Source of the DNA: Bacillota bacterium
GTDB taxonomy: Bacteria; Bacillota; Clostridia; Ch29
Reading direction: 5' to 3'
Length of the DNA: 64,000 nt
Assembly (NCBI GenBank): GCA_013540605.1
Contig: JABVCK010000018.1
Coordinates: 1-64,000 of the forward strand
The stretch's first letter is position 1. Every line of letters starts with the position of its first letter. Position numbers and translations under genes: made by a program. Below the pieces are notes generated by a model, which saw only the letters and a program-made list of their open reading frames with translations, made no database searches and was not told the origin of the DNA. Of this stretch, positions 9,126 to 17,933 are shown in pieces.

Positions 9126-10460
9126 CTATCCCTCCTTGCTCAAATCCACATTTAATACCGTAGGTTCCTCAACTTCCATCTCAAGGGCTTCAAGCGCCTT
9201 AACAACTATACTCCTCCTGTAGCATCTCTCTCTATCCACCGGCATAGAAGGGTCCCCCACCGGGCTGGTAAAATCCCCTCCGAATACTATCCGGTTTGCT
9301 TTGACATTAGCTGCAATCGAAGTAAACGCAGTAATAATAGTATTAGGTATTCCCAACCTGTCCAGTTCTTTTGATATCGTTGCACCGCAACGGGTACATG
9401 TACCTCAGGTGGATGTCAGTATAGCTGCGTCCACCCCCGAGTTTTTGAGTTCCACAGCTATCCTGGCGCCAATATCCGTAGAATTCCTCACATTGGTGCC
9501 AATCCCACAGGTAGTAAAGAACTCCTTATATATTCCTTTCACCTTACCCTCCTGTTCGAGTATTCTAAGTTCATCTATAGGGACCAGGCGATTAGGGTCT
9601 TCATTTACAATTGTTGTATCATACCCGCCATGTATTGACTCATAATCATCCGGAGCCAGCGTTCTAAGCCCCTCTATATTATATTTGCCGTACGTTACCG
9701 AGAACGCCTGGCGCAGGCGGTCAGGGTTTCCCTTTGGTACAAGCCCTCCTGTGGTCACGACGGCAACAATCGCATTGCTTGCACTTTTTAATGGTGGTGC
9801 TGCGGGTACGCCCTCAAACTTTCTTAAAGGGATCTCCGTATTATAGCTTTCGTTCCTCAACTTCTTCAGAAGCATTTCAACACAGCGAACAGCGCCCGTC
9901 TTATCGTTGTATTCGTTACGCCGAAAACCGGTTGGTATATAGCCTTCCAGCCTTGCCGGTCCAACCTTTTCCTTTTTTGCCAGCTTTAGCGCCAAACCTG
10001 CAAGGGCCGGCAAGGCGTCGCGCATGCCGGATGCCGTTTCGGGAGTAGCTATGATATAGTTGTTTTTTACATACATTGATACTGCCGGGTTTTCCGTATG
10101 CATGGCGGAAACACTCGGGATGCCTAATCTACTCCTTACATAATCACATATTTTAGCGCATGCAACTCCATACCTTCCGGCATTGAATGCGGGACCGGCG
10201 ATAAACACATCGGGCCTTTCTTTGTTAACTATTTCATCCAGTTCCGGCAGGATACTCCGAAACTTTTCTTCATTATTTATAAAATTGTCTCCACATGCCA
10301 GAGTCTTGGTTATACACATTTCTTCATTCCATATTTTCTCAAGGGCCATTCCCGGTCCCTTACATCCTGTGAATGAAAGAAGTCCTATGTCTGCCTTTTC
10401 TTCTCCTCCTATACCGGCGTAAAACTGATTTATATAATGAACTGCTTTTAGCTTATCCAT
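9126..10460 (-). CDS. Selenoprotein GrdB/F/H-type subunit of reductase component B
   Basis: The catalytic selenoprotein partner of the GrdE-like protein. It attacks the bound substrate and hands the carbon fragment to selenoprotein A. The track splits it at TGA 9405-9407, but the frame reads LTST-U-GTCTRCGATISKELDRLG, the family's signature, giving 444 residues with Sec352. The N-terminus HYINQFYAGIGGEEKAD is also typical. Start at 10460, with GGAGGG 8 nt upstream. It is preceded by 177 bp of non-coding sequence after the permease gene, so it may have its own promoter. The track's 9126-9356 ORF is only the part after the UGA. Confidence 0.9.
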
Positions 10461-10551
10461 CCATTGTTCCCTCCTTTTACAAACCGCAGAACTTGAAACA
10501 TACAGGCCTTTTCTCTATAATTATTTATGAAAGATATTATATTATCTCTAT

Positions 10552-10634
10552 GGACCGAAAGCTTACTCCACGGGAGTATTGCATCCCGTGGAGCAATTCT
10601 CCGGTTAAACGCTATTTACCTTAAGCTTTCGTCC
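10552..10634. other. Large nested palindrome between permease and grdB-like genes
   Basis: An outer pair (GGACCGAAAGCTTA and TAAGCTTTCGTCC) encloses a perfect 10-bp inner stem (CTCCACGGGA / TCCCGTGGAG, 8-nt loop) and about 30 nt of single-stranded sequence. On the plus strand it is followed by a T-rich run. It could be an end of an IS200/IS605-type element or a structured leader of the grdB-like mRNA. I do not recognise a known riboswitch. The remainder of 10461-10637 is AT-rich and holds a possible TATAAT on the minus strand. Confidence 0.5.
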
Positions 10635-10637
10635 TTT

Positions 10638-12005
10638 TTATTTTTTGAACAGTGCATCCGACCTGCTACCGGTCTTTAGGCTTGGATACTTGATTAAATA
10701 GTACACAATAGCTATTAAATACCACCAGCCCGACAATGTAAAGGAATCTCTAGGAAGCTGCGATAGGATAACCACTAAGACAACAAGCGTCAGAACGGGT
10801 ACTATATATCCTCCCGGGACCCTGAATGAACCCTCTGACCGAACCTCCTTCATCCTTGCCGCTATGAGGGTCACTGCAATTATTCCAACCATAATCCCGG
10901 ATGTGAAGGAACCCGTACCTATTATCTGCATGATAAACTGTGGAAAACATGCGATCACGCAGGCTGCCAGGCATACAACGGTCAGCGCTACTGCCGGCGT
11001 CTGATATCTTGGATGAACCTTTGCCAGGGGCTTCGGCAAAAACCCGGATTGTGCAATTGCCATCACGGTTCTCCCGGCATCCATGACCATTACCAGCATA
11101 GTGGTTGTTATTGCAAGAAGAGCTCCTATTGATACGATGGTAGACAGCCATACCTTTTGCGGGGCATATTTCACTACAGCGTAGTGGAGCGGTGCGTAAT
11201 ACGCAAAGGAATCCGGCGTAATCTCCTGCCATGGAACTATGCCGAACGTTATAAATAAAATAAGTGTGTACATAACAACTGTAATCAGTACCGAAAAGCC
11301 CATTGCCTTTGGTATTGTCCGTTTGGGATCTCTGATTTCTTCCGCCACGCTGGCAACGGCGATTACCGAGCCGTATGCGAGCATTGCCATGGGTATGGAT
11401 GCGATCAACCCCTTTGGTCCCATATACCCGCCGGCAAAGAACCCGGAGAACATATCGGCGTCAACCTGAGGCAACCCGGATACTATGTAGAACCCGCAGA
11501 TACCAATAAGGACTAATGTCAGCACCAGATTCGTCTTGCCCATCAGTGAAATACCCAGTACGTTAAGCAGCCAGCAAAGCCCGATCCAGATGATTGCGAC
11601 TAAAACCACATGCCTATCCGCTCCCGGGATTACCGCTGCAAGATAGTTGGCGACAAATATTGCTGAAAACGCTGTTCCCAGCACTGTGACATTAATCCAG
11701 GACCAAGCTGCAAGCCAGCCGAAGAACGTCTTTTGGGGCGCAGTATTGCCCAAAACTTCATAGGGGTATACATACAAACCTCCGGTCTTGGGAAAGGTAG
11801 TCGCTAACTCAGCAACATTAAGGGCGTATAATAGCAGAATTGCTCCCCCGATGATCCAGGACAGGATTGCACCCGGTCCCGCCAAAGAATACGTAACCCC
11901 TGAGAGCGTGAAAATAGAACTTCCTACCATACCGCCGATTGCAATCATTATACAATCAGCCAGTGAAAGGGCGCCGACCTTCAAGTTGGAATTATTGTTT
12001 TCCAT
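10638..12005 (-). CDS. APC-family amino acid permease
   Basis: A 455-residue integral membrane protein with about 12 hydrophobic segments and the APC start motif (IAIGGMVGSSIFTLSG) in helix 1, a glycine-rich break where substrates bind. The conserved AELATTFPKTGG loop follows helix 2, and ASVAEEIRDPKRTIPKAM lies in the middle. It should be a proton- or gradient-driven transporter for an amino acid or amine. It lies in the AOR/Grd cluster, so its substrate is probably the compound attacked by the Grd component B. AGGAGG with 8-nt spacing supports the start. The exact substrate is unknown. Confidence 0.88.
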   Translation of the reverse strand: MENNNSNLKVGALSLADCIMIAIGGMVGSSIFTLSGVTYSLAGPGAILSWIIGGAILLLYALNVAELATTFPKTGGLYVYPYEVLGNTAPQKTFFGWLAAWSWINVTVLGTAFSAIFVANYLAAVIPGADRHVVLVAIIWIGLCWLLNVLGISLMGKTNLVLTLVLIGICGFYIVSGLPQVDADMFSGFFAGGYMGPKGLIASIPMAMLAYGSVIAVASVAEEIRDPKRTIPKAMGFSVLITVVMYTLILFITFGIVPWQEITPDSFAYYAPLHYAVVKYAPQKVWLSTIVSIGALLAITTTMLVMVMDAGRTVMAIAQSGFLPKPLAKVHPRYQTPAVALTVVCLAACVIACFPQFIMQIIGTGSFTSGIMVGIIAVTLIAARMKEVRSEGSFRVPGGYIVPVLTLVVLVVILSQLPRDSFTLSGWWYLIAIVYYLIKYPSLKTGSRSDALFKK

Positions 12006-12021
12006 TTTTCATCCTCCTTTT

Positions 12022-12309
12022 TTATCCACCTTCCATAGGGGGTACGAAAGAAATTACATCTCCGTCGTTTAATCTGGTCTCCAGCCCTCCTTTCGAGCTT
12101 ATCAAAATTCCGTTCACCAGGATTAGCTGCTGGAGCTCTTGATGAATAGCCAGCTGTCTGGTTATATTTTTCGAAAACCTTTGACCCAACTCCATGTCGA
12201 GCTTCACGAATAGTTGTTTCAAGGTAAGGCCTTCCTCAGCGGCTAATTCCACCTCCCTTAAGCCTATTATGTAGCTAAAGGGTCCAATAAACCTGATTTT
12301 TATTTTCAT
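12022..12309 (-). CDS. MoaD/ThiS-family sulfur carrier protein
   Basis: A 95-residue ubiquitin-like protein ending in the diagnostic double glycine (VPPMEGG), which is thiocarboxylated to donate sulfur to pterin cofactor. Its ATG overlaps the stop of the AOR gene by 4 nt (ATGA). A dedicated MoaD next to an AOR gene is common in anaerobes and fits tungstopterin supply for that enzyme. The partner MoaE and activating MoeB are not in the window. Confidence 0.85.
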   Translation of the reverse strand: MKIKIRFIGPFSYIIGLREVELAAEEGLTLKQLFVKLDMELGQRFSKNITRQLAIHQELQQLILVNGILISSKGGLETRLNDGDVISFVPPMEGG

Positions 12310-14129
12310 CTGTTAATCCCCAGCGCCATCAGCTTGCTTTCAGTTGGTATGCCTTCTTCATCCCATCCCCTTACCTTATAATAGTCATCAAGCATATACT
12401 CAAGGTCTTCAACTTCCATCTTTGTCTCTCCGTCACTGAGCGGCAGAGTTTCAAAACACCTGCCCGGCAGCATATCATCCTCTTTTGTTAACCCCGCATC
12501 AAGGTTAAATAGCCTTTCCAGATTCCATATCCTTTCCCCAACCTTTATGAATTCTTCGGCATTTATGCTCGTTCCCGATGCAGTGTTCAGCATTCTTACA
12601 AAGAGGTCCACCGGCAGCTCAAACTCGGCAAATCTACAGCTCACAAGGGTGAAGCACGCATTGACCCTGTCCTGAATATCCTTAACAATCTGCGCCTTCC
12701 CCTTTATTTCTTCCATGGGCAAATGCCCCATCAGTTCATCCCCAATGGGTGCCCGCTTGTGACAAGCCCCTCTATTTGAAGTTGCAAAGGTCAGGGCAAT
12801 GCCCCTCATTCGCTGCGGCATCCACGCTGCAAACTCCATACCCTTTACGTTCATCGCGAAGTGCTTACTCCCTCTGCCCAATTTCTCAGCCGCCCTTTTT
12901 GTACCGTCGGCAAACAGGTCTCCGACACCTTCTCTGTTCCCTACCTTTTCCAGCAACGCGATCATGGACTTACCGTTGCCGAAGCTTAATTCTATGCCTT
13001 GGGTATCCTGCTCGGTTAATATGCCCCTTTCATAGCATTCCATGGCAAAAGCCATGGTACATCCGGCAGATAACGTATCCATCCCATATTCTTCGCAAAT
13101 CTGGTGAGCCTTTGCTACTATATTAGGATCATCAATCAGGCAATCGGAGCCGAACGAATACATAGTTTCATACTCAGGACCCCTGGTTACCATGCCCTTA
13201 AACTCGCCTTCTTCAAACCGGTGTACCTGTCCGCAGTGCACCGGGCACCCAAAGCAGGCTATTTTTCTTGATGGGCACTGCTTTATATAGGCAAAGCTAT
13301 CTATGTCCGGGCCCTTTTCAAAGTGTCCGAATTGATGGTTCTTAGTTGCCAGCGCATTCCTTTCGTTGATGAGGCCCAGTCCTGAGCCGGTTCCATACCT
13401 CGAAAACATCCCCAACAAGCTCCACTGATTATCCGTAGCTTTTTTTAAATACCCGTATGCTTCATCAACATTTCTTTGAAACTCCTTGGGATCGCTTACC
13501 CTAACATCCAACCCTCCTTCAAAGGCTATGGCCTTCAGGTTCTTGGACCCAAGAACCGCGCCGGCACCGCCTCTTCCAAAGGCCCGGGTCTCGGACATTA
13601 TCGACGCAAACCTGACCAGGTTTTCTCCGGCTTTACCTATCGACATGATCGTCAGATCCGGTTTATTCTCTCTTTTCTTGATGTGATCCTCAACCTCTCC
13701 GGTATTCATACCGACAAGTTCACGGCATTCTCTGATTTCCACCTTATCCGGTGATACTAATACATACACAGGCTCAGGGGACTTTTCTTCAATTACTATG
13801 CAATCATAACCGCTGGATTTGATCCTATATCCGAGGTACCCTCCTGAGTAGCTATTTAGTATTCCGCCTGTAAGCGGAGATTTTGTCACTATACATGTCT
13901 GGGCGAACAGCGGTGCCGATGTTCCTGTCAGTGGTCCTATGCTAATTATCAATTTGTTCTGTGGCGATAGCGCGTCGATATCATGGTCGATTTCGTCATA
14001 TAGGAGTTTCACCCCAAACCCTATCCCGCCTATGTAGTCTCTTATTAACTCCTCACCGATAACCTCTGTCTTAACTGTCCTATCCTTCAAATTAACACGC
14101 AGCAGCTTACGGTTGTAACACTCATACAT
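12306..14129 (-). CDS. Aldehyde ferredoxin oxidoreductase family protein
   Basis: A 607-residue tungsten- (or molybdenum-) pterin enzyme of the AOR family, which oxidises aldehydes to acids with ferredoxin as acceptor. The N-terminal pterin-binding domain has GPLTGTSAPLFAQTCIVTKSPLTGG and RAFGRGGAGAVLGSKNLKAI. The 4Fe-4S ligands are C292, C295 and C299 (ACFGCPVHCG), with the fourth cysteine in DDMLPGRCFETLP near the C-terminus. Length is normal. The start overlaps the ferredoxin stop (TAATG). With the adjacent ferredoxin subunit and MoaD it forms a self-contained oxidoreductase unit. The aldehyde it acts on may come from the Grd reaction or its substrate; this is inference. Confidence 0.9.
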   Translation of the reverse strand: MYECYNRKLLRVNLKDRTVKTEVIGEELIRDYIGGIGFGVKLLYDEIDHDIDALSPQNKLIISIGPLTGTSAPLFAQTCIVTKSPLTGGILNSYSGGYLGYRIKSSGYDCIVIEEKSPEPVYVLVSPDKVEIRECRELVGMNTGEVEDHIKKRENKPDLTIMSIGKAGENLVRFASIMSETRAFGRGGAGAVLGSKNLKAIAFEGGLDVRVSDPKEFQRNVDEAYGYLKKATDNQWSLLGMFSRYGTGSGLGLINERNALATKNHQFGHFEKGPDIDSFAYIKQCPSRKIACFGCPVHCGQVHRFEEGEFKGMVTRGPEYETMYSFGSDCLIDDPNIVAKAHQICEEYGMDTLSAGCTMAFAMECYERGILTEQDTQGIELSFGNGKSMIALLEKVGNREGVGDLFADGTKRAAEKLGRGSKHFAMNVKGMEFAAWMPQRMRGIALTFATSNRGACHKRAPIGDELMGHLPMEEIKGKAQIVKDIQDRVNACFTLVSCRFAEFELPVDLFVRMLNTASGTSINAEEFIKVGERIWNLERLFNLDAGLTKEDDMLPGRCFETLPLSDGETKMEVEDLEYMLDDYYKVRGWDEEGIPTESKLMALGINR

Positions 14130-14539
14130 TACCCTTCCCCCCTTTCATTTTTTTCAATTATGGAAAGTGCCCCGGTACTGCATTTTTGCGCACAGTTAAA
14201 AAGGCCTTCGCACTGGTTGCACTTCATCGCAATATCATTGACCAAAAATATCGCATCATACGGGCAACTTTCAGCACAAAGGCCGCACCCTATACATTTC
14301 TCTTTGTCAATAGTCACAAGTCCATCAATGAATCTCATCGCATCAAAACCACATGCTTCTACACAGGCAGGTTCCTCACAATGTCTGCAATACCTCATTG
14401 CAGGTTCGTCTAAACCGTTAATCCGGACTCTTAATACCGCTTTTTCAGGGTTATACAGCTTTAGCCAATAGAATGAGCATGCAAGCTGGCAGCTGAGACA
14501 TCCCGTGCATTCCTTTCCGTTGAAATCCAAAACCTTCAT
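14129..14539 (-). CDS. 4Fe-4S ferredoxin-type electron-transfer subunit
   Basis: A 136-residue protein with four cysteine clusters (CTGCLSCQLAC, CRHCEEPACVEAC, CIGCGLCAESCP, CNQCEGLFNCAQKC). This is the HycB/CooF/AorB-like pattern that binds up to four [4Fe-4S] clusters. It probably carries electrons to or from the AOR enzyme, with which it overlaps by 1 nt. The start at 14539 follows a GGGGGG motif with suitable spacing; the six earlier residues in the track are unlikely to be translated. Confidence 0.87.
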   Translation of the reverse strand: MKVLDFNGKECTGCLSCQLACSFYWLKLYNPEKAVLRVRINGLDEPAMRYCRHCEEPACVEACGFDAMRFIDGLVTIDKEKCIGCGLCAESCPYDAIFLVNDIAMKCNQCEGLFNCAQKCSTGALSIIEKNERGEG

Positions 14540-14578
14540 CTTGACACCCCCCTTCATTCGCCGGATTAGAATCTGTGC

Positions 14579-15142
14579 TTATAGAACCTTACCGTATGGA
14601 GGACTAACTATAAGATAGAACAATGCAGGTTCATCCTCCGTATACATGACGTGGCCCAAAGATGCCCTGAAAAACACCGAGTCCCCCTTTCCAAGCTCAT
14701 AGTTTTTTTCTCCAACCATAACAAAAAGTTTACCTTTAATAACCGTTATAAACTCTTCACCATCTTTATGATGATGTATGCTGCGCTCCGACGGAGAATG
14801 CGACGGGAGGTCCACCAGCGTTACTTGGAGCCTTTCTGCTTTCCCGGGTGTTATAACCTTAAAGCTCACTCCGTCATCCGTAGTGACGCATTGCCTGTCT
14901 TCTTTTCCTATGAAGATTGCTTCCTCCCCATTATCCGGCGCAAGGAAGTAAATCAAATCGACCTCAAAATATGCGGATAGTTTTTGCAGGTTTGTAATGG
15001 ATATGGAGTGTTTACCGTTCTCCAGTCCGGACAGATAAGAATAGCTCATTCCCGTCTCTTCCGAAAGTTTTGTAAGAGGTGTATTTCTCATCTTTCTTAG
15101 ATTTCTAAGCCTTTTTCCAATATCAACACTATCGTTAACCAT
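14579..15142 (-). CDS. XRE-cupin transcriptional regulator
   Basis: A 187-residue regulator. Residues 8-62 form an XRE helix-turn-helix (LRNLRKMRNTPLTKLSEETGMSYSYLSGLENGKHS). Residues 105-180 form a cupin sensor domain (HHHKDGEEFITVIKGKLFVMVG, then LGKGDSVFFRASLGHVMY). This class often controls catabolism of amino acids and polyamines. It is the first gene of the AOR/Grd cluster and lies 40 bp before the ferredoxin gene, so it likely controls the operon including itself. AGGAGG lies 4 nt before the ATG. Confidence 0.88.
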   Translation of the reverse strand: MVNDSVDIGKRLRNLRKMRNTPLTKLSEETGMSYSYLSGLENGKHSISITNLQKLSAYFEVDLIYFLAPDNGEEAIFIGKEDRQCVTTDDGVSFKVITPGKAERLQVTLVDLPSHSPSERSIHHHKDGEEFITVIKGKLFVMVGEKNYELGKGDSVFFRASLGHVMYTEDEPALFYLIVSPPYGKVL

Positions 15143-15395
15143 AAAACCTCCTGGGATTAAAAATTTTTATATAGATATCTTATCATTAGAATATTTTATA
15201 ACACCATTATATGTTATTTATAGCGGGTCGGTCAAGCATCTATATTCTATATTTAGTATATTTTTTGACATATACAATTATATCAGCGATATTCTATATT
15301 ATTTTTAATATATTTAATCATATAGAAATTATTTTTGATCTTGCTGTAATAGCGATAGGGATGTTTAATTAATGATATATTATTGAAGATAAACC
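15143..15395 (-). promoter_or_regulatory. AT-rich promoter region of the AOR/Grd cluster
   Basis: About 250 bp, very AT-rich, with no open frame. Two similar sites, TATATTCTATATTTA near 15240 and GATATTCTATATTAT near 15290, could be operators for the XRE-cupin regulator. The promoter is assumed to be here because the downstream genes are tightly packed. I see no convincing -24/-12 sequence. Confidence 0.4.
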
Positions 15396-15437
15396 ATAAA
15401 AATCATAAACCACCCGAAAACCGGGTGGTTTATGATT
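15396..15437 (-). terminator. Rho-independent terminator of the TAXI-TRAP operon
   Basis: A 16-bp perfect stem (AATCATAAACCACCCG / CGGGTGGTTTATGATT) with a 5-nt loop. On the minus strand it is followed by TTTT. It lies just downstream of the TRAP permease stop. Confidence 0.85.
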
Positions 15438-15456
15438 TGCCTATTGAGTTTATACA

Positions 15457-17409
15457 TCAGCTTGCTACAATTTCATCTTTTTTCTTATTTGTAAATTGTT
15501 GTATCAAAAGCACAGCCATAATTGCAATGCCGATTATATCCTGGGTAACATCAGCTGTAATCAAAAGCATTGCGCCGATAAAGGAAGCTATCCTCAGCAG
15601 CATCGGAACTTTTCTCCTGAAGTATCCCTCTACAGCAAGTCCAATCATAACGACACCTATTACAGATGTAATAGCAATTCTGATAGCTACCGGCAATGTG
15701 GTATTTAATAGCAGAAGCTCGTTGTTGAAGACGAACATATAAGGGACAATAAACCCTGCTAATGCAAGCTTTACAGAAGTAAAACCGGTTTTCATCGGAT
15801 CTCCGCCTGATACTCCGGCGGCGGCAAAGGCCGCTAACGCTACCGGAGGCGTCAGGTTGGCAAACATTGCAAAGTAGAATACAAACAAATGGGCTGCCAC
15901 AACGGGAATTCCCAGTTTGACCAGTGCCGGCGCGGCAATAGTGGTGGTGATCAGGTAGGACGGTATGCTTGGCAATCCCATGCCCAATATCATGCAGGTT
16001 ATCATGGTGAACAATAAGGTTGCCAGGATACTGGTGCCGCCTAATAAAATTATAGCATTAGCCATATTAAGGCCAAAACCTGTAATACTTGTAACAGCAA
16101 TAATTATGCCTACGATAGCACAGGCCATAGCCACCGAAACCGTACCTTTAGCGCCACTTGCAAAGGCATCAAGTAAATCCTTAATACTCATCCTTGTACT
16201 TTTCCTGAACATGCTAACGATGATAGTAACCACTATTGTTAGGAAAGCAGAAAATATAACGGTCCTGCCGGTGAATAAAAGCATTACCAGAAGGAACACT
16301 ATTGGGATTAGTAGATGCCCTTTATCCTTCATTATATCGCCAAGTTTTGGCAATTCTTCCTTTGGTATACCATGTAAATCTTTCTTTAATGCCCTTAAAT
16401 GCACCTGGATTATTATTCCTATATAATATAGGATGGCAGGGATAGCTGCATATATGATAATTTTGCTGTATTTAATGCCAATCATTTCGGCCATAATGAA
16501 CGCCGCCGCCCCCATGACAGGAGGCAGTATCTGCCCTCCAACCGATGCGGTAGCTTCGACGGCACCGGCAAATTCCTTGGAATAACCGGTCTTTTTCATT
16601 AAAGGGATGGTAAAGGTACCGGTAGTGACGACATTGGCTATAGCCGACCCGTTGATGCTTCCCAAAAACCCGCTTGCTATGACTGCTACTTTGGCAGGCC
16701 CTCCCATGGAACTGCCGGCCAGAGCAAGGGAAACATCGTTAAAGAACTGTCCCATGCCGCATTTATTCATTATCTCGCCAAATAATATAAACAGGAATAT
16801 GTAGCTTGCCGCCACCCCCACCGATGTCCCGTATATGCCGTCGGTACTGATAAAAAACTGGTTAACCAGGGATTTCCAGTCATATCCTCTATGCGCGAAT
16901 ATCCCCGGGATATTTTTGCCAAACAATCCATAGAGTATAAATACAAAGGCTAATATCGTCAACGGCCACCCCGATATCCTTCTCGATGCATCCAAAACCA
17001 GAAGAACCAGAACAGTGCCCACAATGAGGTCCATTGTATTGATTATACCGGCCCGGGCAATTATATTTGGATAGTCGACCCACACATAAAGAGTAATGCA
17101 AAGGGATAAAACTGCCAGTATCATATCATAAGCAGGCAGCTTCTTTCTGCTTGCTTTATTGTTAATCGGATACAATATAAATGATAAAAATAGCATCATG
17201 CTCACATGCAGGGACCTATGCTTAAGAGTGGCAGGCGCTCCCACATAGGCAGTAATAAAATGATAAAGGGAAATTGCTATGCACGCCCAATATAGCAGTT
17301 CCACCAGTATTTTCTTATCGAAGGACCTTGTCTTTTGCTCCTTGTCATATTTCTCAATAATGTCAATCTGCTCTTGTCCCAGTTGGTTGTCTGCTCTTAC
17401 CTCGGCCAT
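15457..17409 (-). CDS. TRAP transporter fused permease subunit (TAXI type)
   Basis: A 650-residue membrane protein fusing the small DctQ-like and large DctM-like parts of a TRAP transporter, as usual for TAXI systems. DctM-type motifs include GSINGSAIANVVTTGTFTIPLMKKTGY, ASVGGQILPPVMGAAAFIMAE and GMGLPSIPSYLITTTIAAPAL. It uses an ion gradient to import an organic acid delivered by the TAXI receptor encoded two genes upstream. The start has AGAGGG 8 nt away and overlaps the DUF1850 gene by 13 nt. The C-terminal end is a lysine-rich cytoplasmic tail. Confidence 0.92.
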   Translation of the reverse strand: MAEVRADNQLGQEQIDIIEKYDKEQKTRSFDKKILVELLYWACIAISLYHFITAYVGAPATLKHRSLHVSMMLFLSFILYPINNKASRKKLPAYDMILAVLSLCITLYVWVDYPNIIARAGIINTMDLIVGTVLVLLVLDASRRISGWPLTILAFVFILYGLFGKNIPGIFAHRGYDWKSLVNQFFISTDGIYGTSVGVAASYIFLFILFGEIMNKCGMGQFFNDVSLALAGSSMGGPAKVAVIASGFLGSINGSAIANVVTTGTFTIPLMKKTGYSKEFAGAVEATASVGGQILPPVMGAAAFIMAEMIGIKYSKIIIYAAIPAILYYIGIIIQVHLRALKKDLHGIPKEELPKLGDIMKDKGHLLIPIVFLLVMLLFTGRTVIFSAFLTIVVTIIVSMFRKSTRMSIKDLLDAFASGAKGTVSVAMACAIVGIIIAVTSITGFGLNMANAIILLGGTSILATLLFTMITCMILGMGLPSIPSYLITTTIAAPALVKLGIPVVAAHLFVFYFAMFANLTPPVALAAFAAAGVSGGDPMKTGFTSVKLALAGFIVPYMFVFNNELLLLNTTLPVAIRIAITSVIGVVMIGLAVEGYFRRKVPMLLRIASFIGAMLLITADVTQDIIGIAIMAVLLIQQFTNKKKDEIVAS

Positions 17410-17933
17410 ATCTTCACCCTCTTTTCTATGTGGAGTCTCAAAGGCGCATGATGCGGCAAATCTTTACCGGTTAAAACAATCTCATCATTCAGCATGATGT
17501 ATTCGGTTGCCGTTTGAGAATGGATCCAGTTTATCTCATCGAACTCCTCGTCAATCTCATCCATAATTATTAAACCATCTTCGGTTTTGGTCACTTTGCC
17601 TTTGTTATGCGGTATTCCGGCGCCGAAAGCGGCGACAGTGATTTTCTTCAGCAGAAGTTTGTTGTTGTCCAGTATAAGATACTGTTCAGTCCACGGTATG
17701 CGGTCCAAAGAATGCATCCAGCCATAGGTAAGCACATAGGATGTTTCAACAGGGGTGGAGAAATACTCTTCATTGGTGTTTTGATCTGTGATGGTTAAAG
17801 TTCTTACGGTCTCTACTTTAAAAACGACAAAAAGTCCGGCTGCGGATAATACAATGGATATTATTACCATTATTAGAATCAGAATATGAGAAGAAGCAGA
17901 CAGCTGCTTCTTCTCACCAAACATTCTTCCCAT
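17397..17933 (-). CDS. DUF1850 domain-containing protein
   Basis: A 178-residue protein with one N-terminal membrane segment (about 18-40) and an extracytoplasmic DUF1850 domain (TYGWMHSLDRIPWTEQY, then AFGAGIPHN). DUF1850 genes occur between TAXI receptor and fused permease genes in many bacteria. The role is unknown but is presumed accessory to the transporter. Its ATG directly follows the stop of the TAXI gene, and its end overlaps the permease start, so the three are co-translated. Confidence 0.85.
   Translation of the reverse strand: MGRMFGEKKQLSASSHILILIMVIISIVLSAAGLFVVFKVETVRTLTITDQNTNEEYFSTPVETSYVLTYGWMHSLDRIPWTEQYLILDNNKLLLKKITVAAFGAGIPHNKGKVTKTEDGLIIMDEIDEEFDEINWIHSQTATEYIMLNDEIVLTGKDLPHHAPLRLHIEKRVKIWPR

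Noticed and set aside
10552-10634. Glycine riboswitch in front of the grdB-like gene
   Set aside because: The conserved glycine-aptamer sequence is not seen; only palindromic stems are.
15143-15395. Sigma-54 promoter before the AOR/Grd cluster
   Set aside because: No GG-N10-GC arrangement with a good consensus is present on the minus strand.
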